64,000 nt of DNA from Sapria himalayana (taxonomy: Eukaryota; Streptophyta; Magnoliopsida; Malpighiales; Rafflesiaceae). Position numbers and translations under genes: made by a program. Of the stretch, positions 55,085 to 64,000 are shown in pieces. Location: contig JAREIK010002034.1 in NCBI GenBank assembly GCA_029783825.1, positions 1,134,112-1,198,111 on the forward strand, in the 5' to 3' direction. The notes below the pieces were generated by a model. It was not told the DNA's origin, did no database searches, and worked only from the letters and a program-made list of their open reading frames with translations. Numbering within the stretch: the stretch's first letter is position 1; each line of letters opens with the position of its first letter.

Positions 55085-55620
55085 AAGTCTATCTGAATTT
55101 TCTTAACTATTATAACTCATTTCAATTGTGAAATGTGGAAAATGGATGTTGAGATGACATTTCTAAATAGGCATCTTGAGGAGAACATCTATATGATGCA
55201 ACCAAAAAGTTTAATGGAAAATGGCTAAAAACACATATTGTGCAAGCTTCAAAGATCCATTTATTAACTTAAGCAAGCATCTAGATCTTGGAATAATCTA
55301 TTTAATCAAGCCATTAAATCTTATGGTTTTGATTAATGTCTACATAAGTCTTGTGTGCACAAAAGATGTGATAGGGGCATGGTGGTTGTTATTGGTGCCA
55401 TATGTTAATGACATCCTGCTCATTGATAATGATGTGGAAGTATTATCTTCAATGAAGGTATGAATATCAAACTATTCTGATATAAAAGACTTGGGAGAAG
55501 CTAGACATATTCTTAGAATTAAGCTTTTGTGTGATCATAAGCAAAGAATATTAAGTTTATAATAGGTTAGATATATTGATCAGATTCTAACCTATTTTAG
55601 TATACAAGATTGCTAGAAAA
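55085..55620 (+). pseudogene. Ty1/copia reverse transcriptase fragment
   Basis: KMDVEMTFLN-like (WKMDVEMTFLNRHLEENIYM at about 55140-55200) is the copia RT motif QMDVKTAFLNG in decayed form. VPYVNDILLIDND at 55400-55440 is the YVDD box with the first Asp changed to Asn. IKDLGEARHIL follows at about 55485. Several frameshifts. Confidence 0.85.
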
Positions 55621-55689
55621 AAATGTCTTTCTTTCAAACATGTAATAACTCTATCAAAGAAATAGTATCTCAAAATACCAAATGAGACA

Positions 55690-56381
55690 AAGAAGATGAA
55701 AGTAGTTTCTTATGCATCGACAATAGGAAGCCAAATGTATATAATAATATGTAAACTACTTGACATTTGCTTTGTTGTTGTCATGATCAATAGATATCAG
55801 TCTAACCCTAGGAAAGAATATTGGACAATAATAAAATATGTAATCAAATACCTAAAATTGACTATAAATTATATGTTAGTTTACATGGATAACAATTTCA
55901 TACCTTTTGGGTATACATACTCAAACTTCTAGTTAGTTTATGATTCCAAAGAGTCTACCTCATGTTATGTATTTAGCTTATGGACTAAAGCCATAAATTG
56001 GAAAAGTATCAAATAATCTTGTATTATTAATTCCACCATAGAATTTGAATATTTAGCAGCCTCAAAGGTAACCAAGGAGGTTGTATGGGTCGAAAACTTC
56101 CTATTAGATCCACATGGAGTTCCATTGATGTAATTGACTATATATTTTATTGTGATAATAGTGGAGTATTTGCTAACTCAAAGGAACCTAGAACCCATAT
56201 GAAGGCAAATCACATTGAGCAAAAATATCATTTGATAAAAGATATTAGGAAAAGAGGAGATATAGTAGTGACTAACATAGCATCAATAGAGAACCTAGAA
56301 GATCCTTTCACAAAGAACTTACTAACTAAGACTTTTGATAGATATGTGGAGAATATGGGATTAAAATGTGTGATATCATAG
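55690..56381 (+). pseudogene. Ty1/copia RNase H C-terminus
   Basis: Broken frames with SYASTIGSQMY (about 55710). The final frame 56085-56381 has YCDNSGVFANSKEPRTHMKA, HIEQKYHLIKDI and IENLEDPFTKNL, the conserved C-terminal end of plant copia polyproteins. The stop at 56379-56381 is in the expected place before the polypurine tract. Confidence 0.85.
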
Positions 56382-56392
56382 CTTTGAGTCTA

Positions 56393-57700
56393 ACTGGGAG
56401 ATTATTAGAGCTATATATGTGCTAAAAGCTATTTTATCTTAATGAAGATTTATTTTGTTACTTTATTTCAATGAGAATCTACATGAACTTTTTGTGCATT
56501 TAATTATTATGCATGTGTCTTTTATTTAACATAGTAGTTGTTTTGATATGTAGAATTTTCCTTGCACATAGAAGATTAAATCATTGGTTCTTTTTGAATA
56601 TATGATATTAGTTCATAATCTAAAAAGTTAGATGCACTATGGGTATGATTGTAGCAGAAAATTTCAATAGGTCTATCTTGACTACAAAGAGTGGTTTAGT
56701 TTCAACTTCTTGTAATAGTATACTTGTGTGTATTGAATGAGACCAACTTGGGGTGGTTGTTTTATATTGACATGCAATTAATATTACATAATTAATATGA
56801 ATATTATTACTCTTAATATGGAGATAATTAATAGACACGTATATTTATTATTGGTTGTTTTTTATTATATTTATTATTGGTTGTTTTTATTCATATAGAG
56901 TGAGATTTAAATATGGATTAATAATCTCACTTAGTTGAATAACTACATTAATTATATGGTGAATATTAATTATTAATAGAATTCACAACTAGTAAATTTT
57001 ATTGATGATATCTTCTTGATGATACTTATAAATTTTGATTATGTCAAACCATGTAGGTGGATTTTCTCATATATCAAATAACTTAAGTAGAAAGTCTCAA
57101 GAAAATAATTTGATGTTGATTAAATAAAATTATCAATGATTTAATTTAATTGATAAGTATCTATAATCTTAGCATAGGGAGATTAATAAGTATTTAATAA
57201 CAAAAGACATAAACGACATTATAAATAAGTGAGAGGGTATAATTATAATTTTTTAGTAGACTTAATTTTAATTAATATAAATAAGATCATTTATTTATAT
57301 TAGGAACCAAATATCTTATTTGATCTTTTATGTCCCTGCCATAGTCTTAACTAGAGTCAAAATTGACTACATAATAAAAATAAAAATATAACTTTTTTAT
57401 TAATGTTTCAAATGACCTTTGTGTGATTGAAAATAAAACTAATAGAAACAAAGGAAGGATACAAAAAAAGATTTTTTTCTTTCTATAGCGTACATTTTTT
57501 TTCTTCGGTTTTTGGTTGCATCCAAGTGAAGTAGAGATAGAAGAGATCCACTTTCTCTTCTCTTCATTGTGGGAGAAATATGGTAGAAGATACAAAAATG
57601 AATCAACCTTGAAGAGACGAATTGATTCCAGAGAAGAAGAGTTATGAATTACATAATTTCCATCCAAGTTTCAATAACATGTTTTCTTTGGTTCGATCTA
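56393..57700 (+). repeat. probable Ty1/copia 3' LTR
   Basis: A polypurine-like ACTGGGAGA at 56393-56401 is followed by TTATTAGAGC and ATATGTGCTAAAAGC, resembling the usual TGTTGG..TATGCCCTAAAAG LTR start. The right end is not fixed: AGGTATCAAGAAC at 57705-57717 looks like a mutated primer site, which would end the LTR near 57700. No second LTR in the window. Low-complexity frames inside are ignored. Confidence 0.5.
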
Positions 57701-57717
57701 TATGAGGTATCAAGAAC

Positions 57718-58200
57718 AAATAGAATTGGATCCTAATGGTTTTAGCATATGATATTTCTATAGCTAATACTTACTTTAAGAAGAGAGGAATATACTTGGC
57801 AACCTATAAAAGTAGTTCTAATAAGAGTCAAATAGTCTTTTTTTCTCATTAGGAGATAGGATAACATATTATTCAAGGACTATAAAGTGATAAAAATGAG
57901 AGTCTAACAGCTCAATATAAACTAATTATAATTGATCTACATCTTAAAAAGCACAATCATAAAGAGACTTCAAATAAGTATCTAAAAAGAAAATAGTAGA
58001 ACCTAAATAAAGAATGATAAGTATTTTTAGGAAAGAAAATAGATAGCAAAGTTAATTGGTCCTTCGGTGTAAATATGAATATTATGTAGATTAAAGTGAT
58101 AAGTTGTATAAAAAATATATTTAAAAAGATTTTATGCATGTCTAAAAAAATATTTACTTACATAGAGAAACTTGATGGTGGAAATCTAATGTTCAATAAA
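57718..58200. other. AT-rich sequence, unassigned
   Basis: Nothing recognised; possibly the 5' side of the RTE relic or a leader after the primer-site-like sequence. Confidence 0.4.
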
Positions 58201-59985
58201 ATATTAAGAAGAAATGAACTTGTTTTAAAGAAATATAGAAGAAAAAAAATAAAGCCCCAATGAAATTGTATAAGGAGGCAAAAAAGGAAGTTAAAAAAAT
58301 GATGAGTAAAATTAAGTTTAAGGCATATGATGAATTGTATGATAAATTAATAAAGTACAAAATATGGAAATGATATGTATAAGATGGCTAGGATGAGGAA
58401 GAAGAAGATTTGAGATATTAGTCCAATAAAGTATATTAAGAATAAAAATAATTGGATCCTAATAAAAGATAAAGAAGTCAAAAAGAGATCAAAGATATAT
58501 TTTCATAATCTTTTAAACATGTTCACGAATTTTGATTTTAATATTGAAGGTGGTAGAGGACTAAACAACTTTATATAGTCAAGAAAACCCATGAAGATTA
58601 GGGAAGCTCTTAAGAAAATGAATGCCAAAGAAGTCATAGGCCTTGATGATATTCTTATTAAAGAATAAGCAAGATATTAAAGATTGTAATAACTATTGAG
58701 ATATTAAAATCACGAGTTATACGATACAACTTTTAGAAAATATAATTGAATATGGACTAAGAAGAGGAAGATTTCAGAAAATCAATTTAGATTATTCTAG
58801 GTTGATCAACATGGAGGATACCTAATTAGTCAGATAATTAATAAAGAAATATAAAAAACTAACAAAGACTTATGCATTAAATTTATCAATTTGAAAAAAA
58901 GCTTTTGATAGAGTTCGAATAGACTTTATTTGATGGGTATTATATAAGCAATAGATAATAAGTGTATATTTTAAATTAATCAAGGATATGTATTAGGGAA
59001 TGGTGTCCAATCTTATATCGGTTGAAGGCATCACTCATGAGTTCCCAATAATTGTGGCCTACACCAAGGATCATTACTCAAACCTTAAATTTGTGTGCTA
59101 AATATTGATAAATTGTTAAGATTAGTACAGTAAAAAAAAAATCTCTTGGTGAATGTTATTTATAAATGACATTATTATTTGTTGAGATTCAAAAATGATC
59201 AAGAATGAAACTAGAAATTTGAATGGTTGTATTTGAGTCTAAGGAGTTTATAATTAGTCATAGCAAGAAGTAGTATATGAAATATAGGTTTAATCATGTT
59301 AAGAGTGATAATTATATGGTAATCAAAATGAGGAAGAAATATGTATCAAATATTAGTAATTTCAAGTATTTAGGATTTATATTAAGTTAAGGTAGAGAAG
59401 TTAGTTAGAACGTATCTCATAAGATTAAGACGAGTTATACTGAATGGTGAGGTGCACTAAGGGTTATTTGTGATAGAAAATTATCAAATAGATTAAAAAG
59501 AAAATTTTACAAAATAGCTATAAGATCATCCATACTATATGGAAGTAAATATTAAATGACTAAGAAGATGCATATTCGAATGATGAGAGTAGAAGAGATG
59601 AGGATGATAAGATGGATGTGTGGTAAGACTAGGATTGAAAAAAATTAGAAATAGAGTTATTAGAAAGAAGATTAAAATAACTTCTATAAATAATAAGATA
59701 AGTAAGAATCATCTTAGGTGATTTGGCCATGTCAAATATAGACATCCTAATCCACCATTTAGAAAGTGTTAGACTATTAAAATGAATGGAGAAAAAAGAT
59801 CTAAAGGTATGCCTAAGAGGAATTAGGTAGAAATTTTAAATAATATTTTACCAACTAAAGAGTTTAAGAGTGGGCATGATTGCTAATAAAGTTGATTAGA
59901 AAACAAGATCAATACAATCAATCCTAAGAAGTTGGGATAAGGCTTGGTTAATGATTATGATAATAATTAATAATAAATATGAGTA
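58200..59985 (+). pseudogene. RTE-type LINE relic (RT and C-terminal region)
   Basis: YKEAKKEVKKMMSKIKFKAY (about 58265) and a later DISPIKYIKN-like phrase match the pre-RT region of plant RTE LINEs. ALKKMNAKEVIGLDDI (about 58605), ISENQFRL (about 58770) and DLCIKFINLKKSF (about 58870; decayed motif A) follow. The C-terminal part has RVIRKKIKI, NHLRWFGHV-like (NHLR-FGHVKYRHPNPPFRKC at about 59710-59770) and GMPKRN. The end at about 59945-59985 is a TGATTATGATAATAATTAAT tail, typical of RTE. Stops in nearly every segment; no catalytic ADD box recognised. Confidence 0.8.
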
Positions 59986-59989
59986 CCAA

Positions 59990-61890
59990 CTATTAGGCAC
60001 TCATGACCACATATGTTGTGATGGCTAAATGATAGTGATGAGATAAACTTAAATAAGCAATATTAATTTATTTCCAAATTAAAAAGTATGCAGTCGAAGT
60101 GTTGTGTGATGTAGTACCATTGCAAACTAGACACCTATTGTTAGGTAGCAATGGCAATGTGACAAGCCAATCAAGCTTAATAGCTTTATCAACAAGTGTT
60201 CTTTTGAGTTTACTAAAAGACTAATTGAAGTGTCAAGGAGCAACATGAAGCCATGACATTTCTAATTTCATGATATTGCTTATACCAGCACATACTTATG
60301 AATTAGTTGGGATATCATTTTTTAACCACAACTATATAAGTCACAACATTCATTCTTCTTGATAACTTTTACCACTTAGTTGTAATATCTTTTTACTATA
60401 CAACACATTTCTCATTATTGTGACATTATTTTGGAGTTAACAACTATATTTGCTCTAGATATATTGTTGACTGCAACATTATTTTCACTTTGTGGTAGCC
60501 AAAGCTTGTCGATACGTGAATCCATAACATATTCTCTATGTCGTTGTATAATCATTACAAAACTAAAATCACATTTTGCTAAGTAAATATATAGCATAAT
60601 ATTTTCTTGCATCATGCCTTCATTATGATAGCCAATTTTTTAAGTTGTTCCATCTATTCAGCACCATGACATTATCCTCATGCATACATGCAAAAGTCAT
60701 GATATGTTTCATGACATTCCATGACATAATAATCTAGAAGTGAACCGAGAGCATTCTTTGCCATGATTTCAACCTAGCATAATGACATTGAATTCATTAA
60801 ATGCTATAAAAAATAGTAAGACCTTAGGATATAAAAGCTGAGTTATACATATTCAAAGAAACCAAGGGTGGAGAAAGAATGAAATAAAGATCACCAAGAT
60901 GCAATGTTTCCATTGATTAGGATGTCAATCTCAAATTGAACACAAAATAAAAAAGTATTGGGATCTATTCGGCACTCCACATACCAAGTTTTTGAGTCAT
61001 TTGATAAGAATATCTTATTGTGTTTGTACTTATTCTAGTATTTATTTAAAAGATTTCATTAATTTCATATTTTAGGAGAAGTTGACAAATATTAGCAAAA
61101 TCATTGTGATTTTAGGTAAAATTAGTAGACTTGATAGAGAAAAAAGCTTGGAGGGAAGAGAATCGATGAAGAGTCATAATAATTCCCTTGTTGTGATTTA
61201 GGCATACCTTCTATACTATTTATTGAGTAGTTGATATATCACTGGTCATAACTCTATAAAAAAATAGTTATTGAATTCTTTGTATGACACGTCTCTATTA
61301 CCGAGTTGACACAAGTATTTCATTTTAAACAAAATTATCATGGTCAAAATATTTTCATTTTCTTGGAGTCATGGTTGCACTTTTTCTAAAATATTTAATG
61401 GTCATGACATTATTTTCTTATCATGACATCCAAGTACCTCACTAGTACAAACAGTCATGGAAATTTCCAGATTCATGATTTATTTCATACAAAACCAAAA
61501 CACCAAGCATGGTGAATATGTACCTAGGCCCTGAACACCTCTTTGAGTCTTGATATTATTTTTCACTATGACTTTTCATTCTAGAAAGTATTTATTTTGT
61601 TCATAGATATATCTAAGGCTAAGATTTTTTGTTCTAAAAAGAAAATACCAAATTTGTGACCTTTTTTTTTGTTTTTTTCCAACTAAATAAAATTTATTTA
61701 TTTTAAAAGGATTACATACTTAATGTAGAAAAAGTATAATGATTTAATTATCATGAGGAAGCATGATCTATATGTATTGATATCAATTTAACAATAGCAG
61801 CTCCTACTTTTTCAAACACCACCGTATATAATAATCCACCGGTCCAAGTACAAAACGAAATAATTATGATTAGGGTATTTTTTTTATCAT
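59990..61890. other. AT-rich sequence without a recognised gene
   Basis: Contains many ATGACAT/CATGAC phrases (especially 60410-60790 and 61380-61440) but no regular period. No domain recognised. A T-rich run at 61662-61678. Confidence 0.5.
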
Positions 61891-61893
61891 AAA

Positions 61894-62038
61894 ATTATCA
61901 TAATCACTATTAAAAATGTAAATATATATATATTTAATTTTATCATAATATTATATACAAAACATATATAATATATGTATTGATACAAAACCTAAGATTA
62001 TCATAATCACTATTAAAAATGTAAATATATATATATTT
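61894..62038. repeat. exact 42-bp direct repeat, 103 bp apart
   Basis: The stretch starting ATTATCATAATCACTATTAA at 61894-61935 recurs without change at 61997-62038, each followed by T-rich sequence. Confidence 0.9.
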
Positions 62039-62134
62039 TTAATTTTTCAAATACAGAGCATATGTTTATGCATTACGTATGAATACGCATAAACATTATG
62101 CTTAACATGTATGGATGATGCATTACCAAACTGA

Positions 62135-62455
62135 GTGACACAAAATTCATCAAGCATTTTGATTTTGCCTAATCACGAAATGCAATTTTGGAACATCATC
62201 AGCAGCAAGATATGGCACCAGCTTGTTAAATCGTCTAGGAGTTTCATGGAATCCAAGAAAAAATGGGTTCACTATCTGAAGAAAGATTTCTTCCGAGTTT
62301 CTTCTAATAGAATAGTAATTGTAGGCTGCTGGCATTTGCAAATTAATAATTCAGACCTCGAGATGAGCTTGCCCAGAGAGAAGGGAAATTTTATTATTCA
62401 AGAAGCATATTTGGACTCCAAATTTGTGACCTTATTCAGTATTGTGACTTTGTAA
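62135..62455. other. less AT-rich island, possible gene fragment
   Basis: About 270 bases (62145-62420) stand out by higher GC and less biased codons, with open frames on both strands: plus 62135-62455 (106 codons) and minus 62341-62150 (63 codons, ending LVPYLAADDVPKLHFVIRQN and six more residues before a stop). I do not recognise either product. It could be a captured host-gene or organellar fragment. No flanking inverted or direct repeats tie it to a known transposon. Confidence 0.3.
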
Positions 62456-63190
62456 TAGAGTATAACTTTCTCAATCATGGGAATCTCAATATCATGATAG
62501 TTTGATGAGAAAGTCAAGACTAGAGTCATGACTAATTTCAATATCATGACTTTGTATTATAGAGATTTAAGGCATCAATCATGGTACTACCAATGCCATA
62601 ATATTTTGCTCATAAAGCAAATACCAAATTTATAACCAATTCCACTACCTCAAATCTATATTATAGAGAGCTATAAAGAAGAGTTACTTGAGTTGTGATA
62701 TCCATTACCCATCGAAATTAGTGCTCCAGAGAAGATCTGAAAAGATAAAAAGTCATGAATTCAAGTTTGTGCTATGAATTCTAACTTTTAAAAAATATTA
62801 TACGGATCCCCATTTTATAAAAGTGACACTTGGGAGAAAGATAAAAAAGATGGGATAATTATGAACCATGCACAACAAAAATCTTAGGCGAAATTATTCT
62901 GACCCTCATTTTAGGAAAATTCATGGCACACATAAGCAATTCTCAATTGGAATTAGTATTATATACTTAGATTTTTACTTGGGTGTTTATTAGGAACTCT
63001 CAAATCTATGAGATATCTTTCAACATATCTCACCCAATTTCCTTCTCAATATCCACCTAAATGAAAATCTAGAATTAATGAATGTACTTTTATTATGATA
63101 AATTAATAATTATATGAGTTTATATTTGTATTTATGTTATTGTTTGGATGTTGATAGATATATATGTAAATTAGAACTGCAACTTAGGAT
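62456..63190. other. AT-rich sequence without a recognised gene
   Basis: More ATCATGACT/TCATGA phrases (62465-62595), otherwise nothing recognised. Confidence 0.45.
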
Positions 63191-63214
63191 TTTCATGAAT
63201 ACTTAGATATATAC

Positions 63215-63690
63215 ATATCAGCTATGGTGGATTATGATAGAAAAGTCATATGACACACTCATGTGATATGGTATGAAGAAAGTTGTAGCCATTCTTATCT
63301 TAAAGTATGAGATAAATAAATATATGAATACCCAAAGTTAAGGTAAGTTTCAACATTACAAGTATGATTCTTACGAAGTCAAAAATATGAATATATTTAA
63401 GATAAATCCATTTTATATTATTTAGAAGAACTAACTTTTGAGTAATATGGGGGTTAAGTAGAATCTCTAACCTATGTGTTCCCGCATAATATAAGAGTCA
63501 AGTATCAGTTATGATAGATTTTTATAGGTATATTATGAGACACGCACAAGTGAAAAGACTAGTATGGTGGTGACAACCATATAAGTCATTCTACCTTATA
63601 TGATTTTCATAGGTGAGATTCATTGGAAGATATATATTAATTATCATGAGCATGATACTTTTGAAGTTAAAAGCATAAATATAATTAGTA
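63215..63690. repeat. diverged tandem duplication, period about 285 bp
   Basis: ATATCAGCTATGGTGGATTA at 63216 and a related GTATCAGTTATGATAGATTT at 63502 are followed by GACACACTCA / GACACGCACA. Further on, AAGTATGATTCTTACGAAGT (about 63359) pairs with GAGCATGATACTTTTGAAGT (about 63648). Same order, clear divergence. Confidence 0.55.
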
Positions 63691-64000
63691 CCATACTATT
63701 TCACATCTTTAAGATAACTACAAATTAAAGATTAAAAATATATATTAGAAGTAATTATCAATGGTAGTTTATATACTGCCAAAAGGAGTAGATATTCGAA
63801 TAACCTTTGCATAGAATGACATAAGGCTTTGGTGTTAAAATACTGAAAGGATAACTTTGAGGGGATCATCCTTTGTAGTGATGGTTTGAGAATGATGGAT
63901 ACCTTGTATTCCATGAGGGCACATGAGTATATTCAAACTAATCTACTATGTTTCCAATAACCTAACATGATATTGACCAAATACAAGAAAAATATTATCA
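63691..64000. other. AT-rich sequence at window end
   Basis: No gene or element recognised. Confidence 0.4.

Noticed and set aside
57347..57667. 106-codon minus-strand frame as a host gene
   Set aside because: Lies in the probable copia LTR and is made of low-complexity Phe/Ser/Tyr sequence.

Overview
The window is a repeat-dominated piece of nuclear DNA from a flowering plant. The evidence is plant-type L1 LINEs carrying a C-terminal RNase H and a zinc-binding RT-associated domain, an Athila-like gag, a Ty3/gypsy element with an initiator-Met primer site, a Ty1/copia remnant, a plant RTE LINE remnant, a CACTA end (TIR of the CACTACAA type) and hAT and PIF/Harbinger DNA transposons. I find no convincing host protein gene, rRNA, tRNA gene or CRISPR array. 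The species, and whether it is a monocot or eudicot, cannot be read from the sequence.

Layout. 1-1385: 3' part of a LINE ORF1 and 5' part of its ORF2 on the plus strand (LINE F), then a tRNA-like SINE candidate. 1.6-9.9 kb: AT-rich, old sequence with an Athila gag/protease relic (4.4-6.0 kb), AT-rich microsatellites and small tandem repeats. 9.9-11.14 kb: the right end of a CACTA element with dozens of subterminal repeats, directly followed by another plus-strand LINE relic (LINE G, 11.16-11.8 kb). 11.8-36.5 kb: four related LINEs in head-to-tail order on the minus strand (D, C, B, A reading 5' to 3'), separated only by their own A-rich or purine-rich tails. 36.6-41.86 kb: a fifth member, LINE E, on the plus strand and head-to-head with D. 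42.0-43.1 kb: TAG-type microsatellite split by a GC-rich non-autonomous hAT. 43.1-52.8 kb: a degenerate Ty3/gypsy element with both LTRs; a PIF/Harbinger element is nested in the left LTR and a second hAT interrupts the right LTR. 53.3-54.6 kb: trinucleotide repeats and a 13-bp minisatellite. 54.6-57.7 kb: Ty1/copia 3' half and probable LTR. 58.2-60.0 kb: RTE-type LINE relic. 60-64 kb: unassigned AT-rich sequence with a few local repeats.

The LINE family is the most informative part. Comparing the copies shows an ORF1/ORF2 junction in which the ORF1 stop overlaps or abuts the ORF2 start (ATGNNTAA in two copies, TAAATG in a third). It also shows a 3'-UTR stem-loop with a conserved 10-nt loop and covarying stem pairs shortly after the ORF2 stop, a conserved terminal block just before the tail, and tail/leader junctions shared at two places. 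All copies carry stops or frameshifts, so this is a graveyard of one family rather than a set of active genes.
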